Origin: Sacculina carcini
Taxonomy: Eukaryota; Arthropoda; Thecostraca; Sacculinidae
NCBI GenBank assembly: GCA_916048095.2
Contig: OU696584.1
Coordinates: 5,327,849-5,391,848 of the forward strand
Direction: 5' to 3'
Length of the DNA stretch: 64,000 nucleotides
A program made the position numbers and the translations under genes. Every line of letters begins with the position of its first letter. The first letter of the stretch is position 1. Shown one piece after another: positions 10,110 to 18,909 of the stretch. The notes under the pieces are model-generated. The model saw nothing but the letters and a program-made list of their open reading frames with translations. It was not told where the DNA came from and did not search any database.

Positions 10110-11253
10110 ATACATACACACACAAACACACTGTAATAAGTATTCGTATTGTGTATGTACAGTGTGATGAAATCGTGTAACCGCGTAGGTGTGTTTGTAT
10201 GTCTGTATGTATGTGTATGTTCAAGTGCGCGAATGGTGTGCCTGCTCTTTTCCATGAATGCGAGTTACCGTGTATGTGCGCGTATATGTCTGCGTGTGTG
10301 AGTGGTTCATGCTGCTTGGCTTGTCACGTGACTCGAGTACTGTGTGCTGATTGGTCGGTGTACTTTGACATTGTGACGTGTGACGCCTGTGCGTGTGGCT
10401 CAAGCGAGCTACAAGCAGTCTGGTTTTGAGCGTTGTGAATGTTGGTGGTGTTCGTGTGTTGGTGCTGTATTTGTAATTGTGGTTGGTGCTAGGCCACAGT
10501 GTTTATTGTTTATTATAAGTTTTGTTTTCAAGAGTGCATTTCAGTGCTATCATTTCATCGTCGTCCTCATCTTCATTGAATACATCTCTATTTATTCTAC
10601 ATATAGTCAGGAGAGAGAAATAAACCACACAAACGAAAATATGGTAATTCACAATTAAGTGAATTTCACTATTGTTTTCATGAGTTTTAGTGGAATTTCT
10701 GCAAGCAGTTTGAGCTCAACTTTTAGCGAGTTTTAGCGCAGCAAAACGTCACAACACTTGTCTTCACTCACTCTTGTTTGATGCGTCCTGCTGCCCAATC
10801 GTTCAGCTCGCCTGTCTCTTGCATTCGCCTGAGATGCGACTCCAACGATGTCCGGCTATTGGCAGCCGCCTCTGGCTGACGGCTGAAGACTGAGCCGTGA
10901 AACAGCTGCTGCAGCCGCGCAGACGGCCCGTCAGCCGACAGCTTCATCTTTCGCGCCAGCAGCCGAGTGTGCAGCCGGCGCTTGCGGGTCCACGCAGTCA
11001 GTTGTGTGTTTTAGTTGGATGACAGACTAATTTTGGCCAGAGCTGAATGAGACGGGTGGCGCGTGCCGCTTGTCAATTCATCTGTCATAAAATAATAAAA
11101 ATGAAAACAGAAAGTGCAAAGAATTAAGATTCAGGAAATAGGGAAGATATGAATGCAAACAATTGGGAGAGAATGAAAAAAATATATATATAAATAATTA
11201 TTCAATGCAACCGTTTCGATTATCGAAAGCAATCCAATGGACTAATTAAACGG
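10110..11253. other. Low-copy intergenic tract, TG-rich then GC-rich
   Basis: 10110-10520 is rich in TG/CA dinucleotides; the frames there are low complexity. 10780-11010 is unusually GC-rich for this window, with many CAGC/GCCG words such as 'cagctgctgcagccgcgcag'. 11150-11250 is AT-rich. I see no supported gene, splice structure or mobile-element terminus. The GC-rich part might be a promoter or CpG island or an old LTR, but nothing decides this. Confidence 0.4.
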
Positions 11254-11640
11254 TGCTGTACTAACTGTCAGCGGACAAAAGTTCACCAACACACGAAACC
11301 TCCAGTGCTAAAGTTCCCTGAAGCCGCCGGCCGGTTCGAAACCGTTCCTATAGATATCATTGGACCTCTGCCGGAGCAGGCATCGTTCTCGTGTTTTCTG
11401 CCGTTGCGCATGTGTTAACGTGCATAGATCGAGCCACTCGCTGGATGGAAGCGGTTCCGCTGTCTGATATTACATCTGAGTATGTCGCTCACTCCTTCTT
11501 TGAGACATGGGTTGCCCGCTTTGATGTGCCAATCCACGCTGTCACTGATCGAGGGAGGCAATCTGATAGCGAACTGTTTCAACATCTGACCAAATGCACA
11601 AGTTTTTACAGGGTGGTGCAATTGTGCTTAAATGTTGTGA
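11254..11640 (+). pseudogene. Ty3/gypsy integrase remnant (frameshifted, truncated)
   Basis: Frame 1 from 11254 encodes CCTNCQRTKVHQHTKPP followed by FETVPIDIIGPLP: the end of the HHCC zinc finger and the first catalytic aspartate of a retroviral-type integrase. Near 11375-11391 the reading shifts frame, then continues LTCIDRATRWMEAVPLSD and VTDRGRQSDSELF, the second aspartate block. The third catalytic residue (Glu) and everything downstream are missing, since the frame drifts into unrelated sequence and stops by 11675. No gag, protease or RT lies upstream. This is a dead fragment. Confidence 0.85.
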
Positions 11641-12480
11641 TTATTTTTAGCCATGTTTTATTGTCACTCCACTAAGGGAGTACTGTAGTCTCATTGTCAC
11701 GTTGCTTACGCCCATTGAAATATTTGCGTGTGTTTCGTTTTAGTGTACAACCGGTTTGTCTGTGTGTATGTGCGATTGTGTGTTGGAGACTAGAGGCTCG
11801 TGTTTGACCTGTGACGCACGCGGGTCATTGACCGCGTGTCTCTGTATGTGTGTGCGTGTGCAGGGCAAGTGACCAGTAACTTGTGCTGTCGTGTCTGGGT
11901 TTGTCCTTGTTGGGGTAGCGTTGAGCTTAGCGTTTGCTGCCTAATACACTGTGTGCGGTTTTCTCAACTTTTCGTTTCTAAATCGTCACAGTGACAAGCA
12001 TCATACAAAATTGTCTGTTATAGCCTGCCTCTTTCCGTCAAAAACTTCAACGTGTAAATCCATTTCAACACGAGAAAAATAACATTCACAATCTATTCAA
12101 TACTCATTCACACTCTATTCAATACTCATTTTGCTACAAAAAATAAATCGAATTATTTTCTCATATGACTGTCAATAGTGTTTAGAAGCACAAAATTACA
12201 AAAAAAAACGTGGGCGTTAAACGCTTGCCGGCAACACCTTTTGCACGTAGAAAAACAACAAAAAGACGCCCATGTTGCAGCGTGTGCTGCACGTGCCTAC
12301 AGGCTGCAGCATGCAAGCACATGCTTCTTGCACGTGCGTCTATTCAAGGAAGAGTCAAGCTTTAGTGTCACCCCCTCGCTACATCCCCCTGGGCAGCAGT
12401 TGTCTGACCGACCATGCAAAGCCGTGTATATTCTGTACACCTCTTTTTTCCTGTTGGCTTTTGCCTTCACTTGCCTTTCT
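11641..12480. other. Low-copy tract; segment shared with 34207-34321
   Basis: 11742-11857 is matched in inverted orientation at 34207-34321 over about 110 bp, including the quasi-palindrome gcgggtcattgaccgcg. A short direct tandem of 'ctattcaatactcatt' lies at about 12095-12130. 12178-12501 has an open frame of about 107 codons with histidine/cysteine-rich residues, but it matches no family I know and is rich in repeated CACGTGC words. Not called a gene. Confidence 0.4.
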
Positions 12481-13151
12481 TGCCGAACCAGGGGCTCTTA
12501 ACCGGGGGTGCGAGCATGGATCCTAGGGGGTGCGAGGATTTCTGTAATACTTATAAGAAAAATTAAACGTTTAACCTATGCATTATATTTTATTGGAAAA
12601 ACGTAGTTTTGCTCATTCCTTTTGAAGCTATATGAATGAATATTGAATAAAAATGTTTTCTTATTACGTCGTTTGTTTTTTCATGTTTTCATATAGCTAT
12701 CAAGAATCCATGGGCAGCGAGAACTGATTGATGATTTGAAAGGCGTGCGAGCACTTAGAAATGTTAATAACCACTGACGTAATGACAAATGTGTGTTGAT
12801 ATTCATGCGCTATACTTGCAACATGCTGGTTCTTTTTGTGAATGTGATATGCAGGGTCGTAGCAACCGCCCGCCAAACCCTCGGGCGGGGGTCGCCGAGT
12901 GTTATGGGGGCCCGTTACCTCACGCATGATATTTAGATTTGTCATAAAGTGGCGCATAAAAGTGCCCAGCTAAATGGAGACCGACGGGCTGCTCGTAACT
13001 GCATTTCCCCAAAGTTAGACCTATATTATAATGGTGTTTTATTCATAAAGCACTTAGAAAGGTCAAGAATCACTGACGTAAACTAATGTGTGCTGATATT
13101 CAGCCAAGTATGCCCGGTTGTCTACGCTTCGCTGACGGTCACCGACGACAG
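12481..13151. other. Intergenic; hAT-like terminal motif at 12489
   Basis: The sequence 'caggggctcttaaccggggg' followed by a second 'gggggtgcgagg' resembles the 5' ends of many hAT transposons (CAGGGGTTCTTAACC...). I could not find a matching inverted end or an 8-bp target duplication by eye. The rest is AT-rich with a GC-rich patch near 12860-12920 and no gene. Confidence 0.3.
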
Positions 13152-13196
13152 CTCCTGCTTTCTACTAGAGCCGTAGAAAGCAGGAGGGCTCTAGTA
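13152..13196. repeat. Two overlapping, mutually exclusive hairpins
   Basis: Stem 1 pairs 13152-13165 with 13173-13186 (14 perfect bp, 7-nt loop). Stem 2 pairs 13163-13172 with 13187-13196 (10 perfect bp). They share bases, so a single strand can form only one at a time. No gene is attached. Confidence 0.7.
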
Positions 13197-13237
13197 TCAA
13201 GTGATTCAACGTGCCATCTGGTCCAGCGCTGATACGA

Positions 13238-13627
13238 TACGATGAACACCGGCTGAGCGATGACTCACCGACCGTGAGTGAATCTGACAATGGCGTATCT
13301 AGAAACTGAAATATGCGAGTGACCAGCTATAAGCAGAAGCTATAAGCTAAGCTATAAGCTACATTTATTAGATGTATGTTATATCCCAATCTCATTACAG
13401 GTATACAGAGCCTAAACTAACCAAGTCTAGCCTAACCTAACCCATCTAACCCAACCTAACATTACCTAAGCTATCCTAACCAAAGCTAACCTACCCTACC
13501 ATAAACTTCACGTAGCTGATATAAATTGTCAAAGATGATCACTCACATAACTCAGTCTCTAGATACGCCACTATCAGATTCACTCACGACCTGTAGCATC
13601 GTGGCTATCGCTCGGTGTTCATCGCAT
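13238..13627. repeat. Imperfect inverted repeat around a CCTAA-rich spacer
   Basis: The left arm (about 13238-13320: gatgaacaccg...gtgagtgaatctgacaatgg) is the approximate reverse complement of the right arm (about 13535-13627). The spacer at 13390-13500 is a degenerate run of CCTAA/CCTAAC words. This looks like a foldback or MITE remnant. No transposase is present. Confidence 0.6.
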
Positions 13628-14022
13628 AGCAGTAAGCGTTGGATCAATTGGTACGTTGGCTTGAATGGTCGTAACCCCTTTTCCGTCAGCGCCCAGCCCT
13701 TTCTTCGCGCTGAGGTGCCAACTAATACTGTGTGGCTCTCATACGCTGTCTTTGCTGTCGCCCATTGGACATTTTGCTTTGCGAAATGTGTTTAACAATG
13801 AGCTCTCAATAAATTGTTATCACATGTGTTTTCTAGTGTTTTTCTTGTTGTGTGTGTACTTGTGTGTATGTCTGCTTTGTATTGTGTGTGTTGTATGCTT
13901 GTTTTTTGTTGTGACATTTCGTATGCATGTGTTATGTGTTGTGTATTTGTGCTTGCATGCGTCTTGTATTATGTGTTTATTTGTATGTTTGTTTTGCGTT
14001 GTGTGTGTGTGCCTTCTCACAC
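13628..14022. other. Intergenic, ending in a TG-rich stretch
   Basis: 13628-13800 has no recognisable coding content. 13814-14020 is rich in TGTGTG/TTGTG and gives a long cysteine- and valine-rich hydrophobic translation that runs in frame into the 2A-like peptide of the next feature. Because it is simple sequence I do not call it a gene. Confidence 0.5.
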
Positions 14023-14392
14023 CGTGGATTTGTCATTTCTGCTGATGATGTGTGGCGATGCTGAAATGAATCCCGGTCCTGAAGTAAGTATTTATTCATT
14101 TAATTTTATTAATGGTTCAGCACGACGGGCGGGCTTAAATACGAGGCTGTTCGAGGGAAAATATTTTGCAGCATCAAAAAATAAAAACTTTCATATTCAG
14201 ACTTTTCTATTGGTTAAAACTTTATAGGGGTTTACTTAGTTATTATTAAATTTGTATTCCTTTTTGAAATAGAGCAGATAATAAGATAATTTTGATAACG
14301 GGATGTATAGTTGCAGATCATCAGCGTAGATATGGTATGAAATAGGGAATTTTCGTAGAATAGGGCAGATAGAAGATATATACAGATTGAAT
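14023..14392. repeat. Composite repeat copy 2, left part
   Basis: Aligns with window positions 1-370: the 2A-like fragment, box repeat and 3' part of the RT remnant. It breaks at 'cagattgaat', where the LINE insertion begins; the partner sequence resumes at 18910. Confidence 0.88.
14024..14112 (+). pseudogene. Second 2A-like peptide fragment
   Basis: Encodes LLMMCGDAEMNPGP (DAEMNPGP at 14057-14080). Relative to copy 1 the Val between Asp and Glu is Ala, which departs from the usual V/I. A GTAAGT follows as in copy 1. The upstream frame is open back to 13814 through TG-rich DNA, giving a hydrophobic leader-like translation. I treat it as a retrotransposon fragment. Confidence 0.5.
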
Positions 14393-14723
14393 ACAACAAC
14401 AACAACAACAACATGTATTTGTTATAGCGCACCGAAGGGCTCGGGCGCGACACGATTATAACAGTTGGGAACACGGAATACAAATAACAGGACAGATGCA
14501 AAAGAAGTGAACTACAAATATGCAATAAATGACAATAAATATAGAGACAAAATATGGGCAAAACATACAAAGCAGACGGACATGACGGACAAGACAACAC
14601 GACTGAAACATAATGACAACACAACACAGCAAACACAACTCGGGAGAATATAGTCATAGCGTAGATATAGTAAGCATACAAATGAGAGAAGGAATACGAG
14701 TAGGAACATGCTAAAGTAACATG
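14393..14723 (-). other. LINE 3' UTR with (TTG)n tail
   Basis: Untranslated sequence after the ORF2 stop. It ends in a hairpin (14427-14448), a 'gctataacaaata' stretch and a (TTG)n microsatellite joined to the target at 14392. L2-type LINEs typically end in a hairpin plus GCGCTATATAAATA-like sequence and short tandem repeats, which supports the family call. Confidence 0.75.
14427..14448 (-). promoter_or_regulatory. 3'-UTR hairpin, likely RT recognition structure
   Basis: GCGC (14427-14430) pairs with GCGC (14445-14448) and CCGA (14432-14435) with TCGG (14441-14444), around a 5-nt loop and one bulged base. In L2/UnaL2-type LINEs a hairpin at this position is bound by the element's own reverse transcriptase. 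The function here is inferred. Confidence 0.6.
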
Positions 14724-17675
14724 TTATAGTGATGCAAAAGTTGTGAGAGTGTGGGAGACTGGGTCAAAAGAGAGGTCAAAAAAGTGTTTGGAGAGCTTAG
14801 AGCGGAAAGAATTGTAGGAAAGAGAAGAAGTAATGTGAACTGGGATGGAATTGTAAAGGCGAGGGGCGGAAAAAAAGAATGATTTGGAGGACCAAGGAGA
14901 TTCATTTACAGCACGAGGGCATACAAGGGGAAGAGGAATTCGGGAAGGAGTGAGGCAAGGAGTGAGGAGAAGGCGGAGATAGGATGGCTGATGAGGATCG
15001 TGGAGAAGCTTATATATCAGACAGCACAGGCGAAAGTGAATACGTGGAATAATAGGGAGCCAGCGAAATTGAAAAAGAAATCGAGAAGTGTGACGACAAG
15101 GAACAGGATGAAGGACAAAACGACAAGATTGATTAATGACGCGTTGTAGGATTTTAAGAGAACGACGAGGAGCATGGATGTACAAAGAATTACAATAGTC
15201 AAGTCTAGAGAATACATGAGAGTGAATAAGTTTGATTGCGGAAGGTCTGTCGAGATATGAGCGTATAGGATAGAGGGATCTCAAGATAAGACGACAAGTG
15301 CGGGCGACAGAGAGGATGTTGTCGGAGGAAGAGAGAGATGAGTCAAAAATAACTCCGAGATTGCGAACTGTCGATGATAGGATAAGAGGTAAGCGAGGAG
15401 GAAGAATACGAGGAGGATGAAGAGCCAGAAACTCAGACTTGGACGGGTTGAGGAGAAGGTGACGGGACGACGCCCAAGAAGAGATGGTGGATAGGATGTC
15501 AGAGAGAAAAGACGGAGAAGGAAAAGGAAGAGGGATATATAACTGAATGTCATCAGCGTAGATATGAAATGAGATGGAATACTTACGAAGGATAGGACAG
15601 AGGGAGGACATGTAAAGGTTAAAGAGTATCGGACCAAGAATAGATCCCTGAGGGACACCTGATGAAAGATGGATAGGATCAGATACAGAGGAATTGAAGT
15701 TGACAGAGTAGGTCCTTCCCGAAAGGTACGATTTAAGGAGAGAGAGGGCAGAAGACGAGATACCAAGATGAGAGAAGTCATGAATTAGGATAGAGTGATT
15801 AACAAGGTCGAAGGCGGATGACATATCGAGAAGAACGAGAAGAACAGAGCGACGGTACGAGAAGTGCGAGAGGATGCCATTGGAGATAGAAAGAAGAACT
15901 GATTCGGTAGAATGAGAAGGGCGAAACCCGGATTGGAAGGGATCAAGAGACTGGCAGATGAAAGGGGAAAGTTGCGCAGAGATAGCGGACTCGAGAAGTT
16001 TAGAAGCAAAGCTCAGAAGAGATATAGGACGATAGTTACTAAGTATAGAAGAGTCAAGGTTCTGTTTCTTAAGAATTGGACGGACAATTGCATGTTTGTC
16101 AGCGAGAAACTGGCCGTGAAGAAAAGAGGAGTTGATAAGATGCAGGAGATAAGGAACCAGGGAAGGAAGGGATTTGGCTATAGCAGGGAAGTTGATTGGA
16201 TCAGCTGGTGAGAAGGATAGCTTGGAAGAGGAAACGAGGGAAAGGATATCATGAAGATCAATGTGAGAGAAGGACGTGAACCGGTGATGAGTGGAAGTGT
16301 GAGTGAGGGCAGCACAATTGGTGGGAATACTCGATTGTGTGAGTTTTACTTTTTCAGAGAAAAATGTTGAGAACTCGGGAGCCGTTAAAGGAGAGGAAAA
16401 AGCAGGAGAGTTAAGACCGCATAGAGAGTTCAGAGTGGACCACAATGACTTGGAGGAACGAGAAAGGGACGAGAGTTTGGAGCTATAGTAGCTACTTTTA
16501 GCAGCAGAAAGAGCAGAAGTGAAAGATGAGCGAGCGGAGCAAAACAAAAGCCAATCGGAAGAAGATCGTGAACGCCTCCAAGTACGCTCAAGACGTCGTT
16601 GAAGAGACTTGAGTACTCGAAGCTGAGGAGATGACCAAGGAGGAGAGCGAGAGGAAGATGAGCGAGTGATGATTGGGAACATACAATTATTTATATGGGA
16701 GAGTGCGGAAGAGAAATATGGGTAGATATCATGGGGAGGAAGATAATACAGAGCAGAGATAGGGAGACAGGAGGATAATAGTGAGTGAAATTGAATGGAA
16801 TTAAAACATTTGTAGTTACGATAGCTGGACGGAGTATGAGAAGGGGGACAAGTGAGCGGCAGAGTAGATAAAAGTAGGCTGTGGTCAGAGACGGAGGAAT
16901 CAGGAGGAAATACAAAGATATCGGAAGGGACAGGATCAGTCGAGAGAAATTGGGAGGGAAACAGGATTAGATCAAGTGTATGGCCAGATATGTGTGTAGG
17001 AGAGAGAGAAGAATAAGAGAGACCATGGGAAGTAAGTAATGATATAAAATTCAAGCAGTAAGGATTGGCCGAGGGTGAATCAAGCCAGAAGTTAAAGTCG
17101 CCGAGTATGATAAAATGGCTGGAGAAAATAGACGAGACTGCTTCAATGAGAGGAGGAAACTCTTGAAAAAACATCGCGGAAGTGCCGGGGTGATTGGGAC
17201 GGTAAATGATAAGGATGCAAAACTTGTTAAAAGAGGGGACCGAGAGGGTGAGAGCTAGGAATTCGAATGAGGTGGGAGAAGAAACCAGATTGGAAAGGGA
17301 CGCAATGGAGAGACCTTTGGAGAATAGACAACCTACCCCGCCACCCGAAGACTTAGAACTGTCGCGCGATTTGTGTAGGAATGAAGAACAGGAAGGTAAG
17401 TTAGCAGAGAATGAGGAAATATCAGAATCAAGGAGCCAGGTTTCGGCAAGACAGAGAATAGACATATTATGTGAGGCAAAGAGGTGGGATATGTGAGTCG
17501 TTTTATTTCGAGCCGATCTGATGTTGAGAAATCCAATTGAAAGATACTTAGAGTTAAAATGTGGACTAGGTTGAGGTGAGGGAAGTGAGGAACAGTAGAG
17601 GGAAGAGATGGAAGAGCGGCAGGGAAATTGCGCTGAAATAGAAAGAGGAAGGGAAGAATCGCTAGAAGGCGATAG
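14724..17675 (-). CDS. LINE ORF2: endonuclease-reverse transcriptase
   Basis: The frame is open from the codon after the UGA at 17678-17676 to its stop at 14724. The first ATG is at 17465, already inside the endonuclease: the 70 codons before it carry LNIRSARNKTTHI, the conserved first block of APE endonucleases. A start at that ATG would therefore delete part of the domain. Counting from that Met: ETW at 8-10, GDFN at 122-125 and SDH at 193-195 are endonuclease catalytic blocks; NYRPIS at 477-482, SSAFD at 549-553, GVPQGS at 603-608 and YADD at 636-639 are reverse transcriptase blocks; an L2/CR1-type C-terminal region follows (RWLPI near 801, PRLYNSIP near 868). The protein would nick target DNA and copy the LINE RNA there. 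All catalytic motifs are present. Translation probably depends on readthrough from ORF1. Confidence 0.93.
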   Translation of the reverse strand, partial: LSPSSDSSLPLSISAQFPCRSSISSLYCSSLPSPQPSPHFNSKYLSIGFLNIRSARNKTTHISHLFASHNMSILCLAETWLLDSDISSFSANLPSCSSFLHKSRDSSKSSGGGVGCLFSKGLSIASLSNLVSSPTSFEFLALTLSVPSFNKFCILIIYRPNHPGTSAMFFQEFPPLIEAVSSIFSSHFIILGDFNFWLDSPSANPYCLNFISLLTSHGLSYSSLSPTHISGHTLDLILFPSQFLSTDPVPSDIFVFPPDSSVSDHSLLLSTLPLTCPPSHTPSSYRNYKCFNSIQFHSLLSSCLPISALYYLPPHDIYPYFSSALSHINNCMFPIITRSSSSRSPPWSSPQLRVLKSLQRRLERTWRRSRSSSDWLLFCSARSSFTSALSAAKSSYYSSKLSSLSRSSKSLWSTLNSLCGLNSPAFSSPLTAPEFSTFFSEKVKLTQSSIPTNCAALTHTSTHHRFTSFSHIDLHDILSLVSSSKLSFSPADPINFPAIAKSLPSLVPYLLHLINSSFLHGQFLADKHAIVRPILKKQNLDSSILSNYRPISLLSFASKLLESAISAQLSPFICQSLDPFQSGFRPSHSTESVLLSISNGILSHFSYRRSVLLVLLDMSSAFDLVNHSILIHDFSHLGISSSALSLLKSYLSGRTYSVNFNSSVSDPIHLSSGVPQGSILGPILFNLYMSSLCPILRKYSISFHIYADDIQLYIPLPFPSPSFLSDILSTISSWASSRHLLLNPSKSEFLALHPPRILPPRLPLILSSTVRNLGVIFDSSLSSSDNILSVARTCRLILRSLYPIRSYLDRPSAIKLIHSHVFSRLDYCNSLYIHAPRRSLKILQRVINQSCRFVLHPVPCRHTSRFLFQFRWLPIIPRIHFRLCCLIYKLLHDPHQPSYLRLLLTPCLTPSRIPLPLVCPRAVNESPWSSKSFFFSAPRLYNSIPVHITSSLSYNSFRSKLSKHFFDLSFDPVSHTLTTFASL

Positions 17676-17678
17676 TCA
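17676..17678 (-). promoter_or_regulatory. In-frame UGA with CUA context between ORF1 and ORF2
   Basis: The ORF1 stop is TGA followed by CTA TCG on the minus strand. ORF1 and ORF2 are in the same frame, with no other stop and no ATG for 70 codons after it. UGA followed by CUA is a well-known efficient stop-codon readthrough context in animal genes and several RNA viruses. The arrangement is therefore consistent with an ORF1-ORF2 fusion made by readthrough. A simple CGA-to-TGA mutation in a one-ORF element is the alternative. Confidence 0.65.
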
Positions 17679-18809
17679 ATTTAGCATTGGCGAGGGATGA
17701 CGAGGGATGACGGTCGGTGGTGAGGGGGTGGGAGCTAAGAGAGTGCGGGCACGGATAGAATTGCGGACAGCCAAGAAGGAACAACACTGCGGAGAAAAAA
17801 CAGAATGGTTAGAAGCGTGGCCGTGATTAGTACAGTTGACACATTTCAGTGTGCTGCGATCAGGACAGGCGGAGGAGGGGTGGGGACCAGCACAATAGCC
17901 ACAGACGGGTACTTTTGTGGGGCAACGCTCAACCTTGTGACCAAGTCCACAGCAGCAAGAGCAGCGAGTCACCCAAAACCTGTCATAAACGCGACAACAG
18001 CGTAGGTGGACGAAGAGGCGATCACCTCCCTCACGAATTTTTTGCCGAACTCCCGGTGAGACTCCCAGCACGGCATGAGAGCGACCTTGTTTAGGCGGGG
18101 TGATGAAGAATAACTTGAGGTCGGCTTCTGGGACATCAGTGAGAAAGCTGTTCTTGGCACGCAGGGAGGCCAGCAGACTATCAGGGGACGAGGGTGGCAC
18201 ATCCACGAGGGTGATTTTCGGCAGAATTGTTTGCTGCTTATTCAGCACTGCTACTTGCACTCCGTCGATGTTGTCGGCAAGCGACTTGGCTGCCTGGGCA
18301 GCGGCGTCTTCGGTGGAGCAGCGCAAAACAAAACCACCAGATGATGTAGGACGGGCCGTTTTCACTTGTACCGTTTGCAGATGTTGTTGCAAGTTATCAG
18401 CTCGTACCGGCTCTTTACTTTTGTTTTTCACCACAAGAGCAATTGTACGGGCTGGCACGTTGTGGTGGGAAGCGGTATTTTCATCAGCGTTGGCAGAGGC
18501 GCAGCGAGAGGGGTGAAAGTCACGCAGATCATCAAGCAGTTCGGCTCGCAGCTTGGTGAAGCGGGACTCCATCACCGATGTCACTTTCTCGACAGTCAGT
18601 GGATTACGCTTGACTAGTACGAAGTCAGTTTTGCACAAAGCACAAACCCAAAACAGTTTATGCTTCTTGACAGCATTGTATGCCGGTGTAGAAAGCGCCG
18701 CGCATGAGGGGTGAAATACGGCGGAGCATCCTTCGCACATAATGTGCGCGACGGCGGAAACGGACTCACCGCAACAACACAATCGATCAATGTCAGAACG
18801 GTTGGGCAT
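17676..18809 (-). CDS. LINE ORF1: PHD finger and zinc-knuckle RNA-binding protein
   Basis: 377 codons from ATG 18809-18807 to the UGA at 17676. The frame is open back to 18848 without an earlier ATG, so this Met is the best start. Residues 11-60 form a PHD-type zinc finger: a CCC cluster, MCEGC, H33, C36 and a WVCALC end. Residues about 133-205 resemble the RRM-like region of Jockey/CR1-type ORF1 proteins. Residues about 283-342 hold three zinc knuckles (CSCCCGLGHKVERC, CGYCAGPHPSSAC, then CVNCTNHGH with a distant Cys). Such proteins bind the element RNA and form the particle needed for target-primed reverse transcription; the PHD finger may contact histone tails. The last residues are proline-rich and run directly into the UGA. 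Confidence 0.88.
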   Translation of the reverse strand: MPNRSDIDRLCCCGESVSAVAHIMCEGCSAVFHPSCAALSTPAYNAVKKHKLFWVCALCKTDFVLVKRNPLTVEKVTSVMESRFTKLRAELLDDLRDFHPSRCASANADENTASHHNVPARTIALVVKNKSKEPVRADNLQQHLQTVQVKTARPTSSGGFVLRCSTEDAAAQAAKSLADNIDGVQVAVLNKQQTILPKITLVDVPPSSPDSLLASLRAKNSFLTDVPEADLKLFFITPPKQGRSHAVLGVSPGVRQKIREGGDRLFVHLRCCRVYDRFWVTRCSCCCGLGHKVERCPTKVPVCGYCAGPHPSSACPDRSTLKCVNCTNHGHASNHSVFSPQCCSFLAVRNSIRARTLLAPTPSPPTVIPRHPSPMLN

Positions 18810-18909
18810 TGCGGTCACAACACTCGCGCACAGAAAAAGACAGAGCAAATAAGGAAGACACGGAGCTCACAGAAACAGCACCACTCGCGACGGCTACTCG
18901 ACGACGACT
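18810..18909 (-). other. LINE 5' UTR
   Basis: About 100 bases between the inferred element start and the ORF1 ATG. Promoter elements cannot be recognised by eye. The 5' boundary comes from alignment with composite repeat copy 1 at position 373. Confidence 0.6.

Larger units (their letters stand above)
14393..18909 (-). mobile_element. Full-length L2/CR1-like LINE
   Basis: A 4.5-kb non-LTR retrotransposon inserted in copy 2 of the composite repeat, minus strand. From its 5' end it has a short 5' UTR (18909-18810), ORF1 (PHD finger, RRM-like region, three zinc knuckles), one in-frame UGA, ORF2 (endonuclease and reverse transcriptase), a 3' UTR of about 330 bp, a 3' hairpin and a (TTG)n tail. 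Comparison with copy 1 (positions 361-380) defines both ends: 'gattgaat' joins 'gagaagacc' in the empty version. There is no target-site duplication; two or three bases of target are lost or changed. No other frameshift or stop is seen, so the element is young. Confidence 0.9.

Noticed and set aside
12178-12526. Two overlapping ORFs of about 84-107 codons
   Set aside because: No recognisable domain; His/Cys bias arises from repeated GCACGTGC-like words; no homologue known to me.
13390-13500. CCTAA/CCTAACC words considered as interstitial telomere repeat
   Set aside because: Too degenerate and short, with many CTAACC, CCAACC and TACC variants and no clean tandem run.
13814-14227. 137-codon ORF with hydrophobic leader and NPGP motif as a host secreted protein
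   Set aside because: The leader is TG-rich simple sequence and the C-terminal half is a box repeat; only the 2A-like motif is credible.
15912-17496. Plus-strand ORFs within the LINE
   Set aside because: Antisense shadows of ORF2, rich in Arg/Glu because the sense strand is Ser/Leu-rich.
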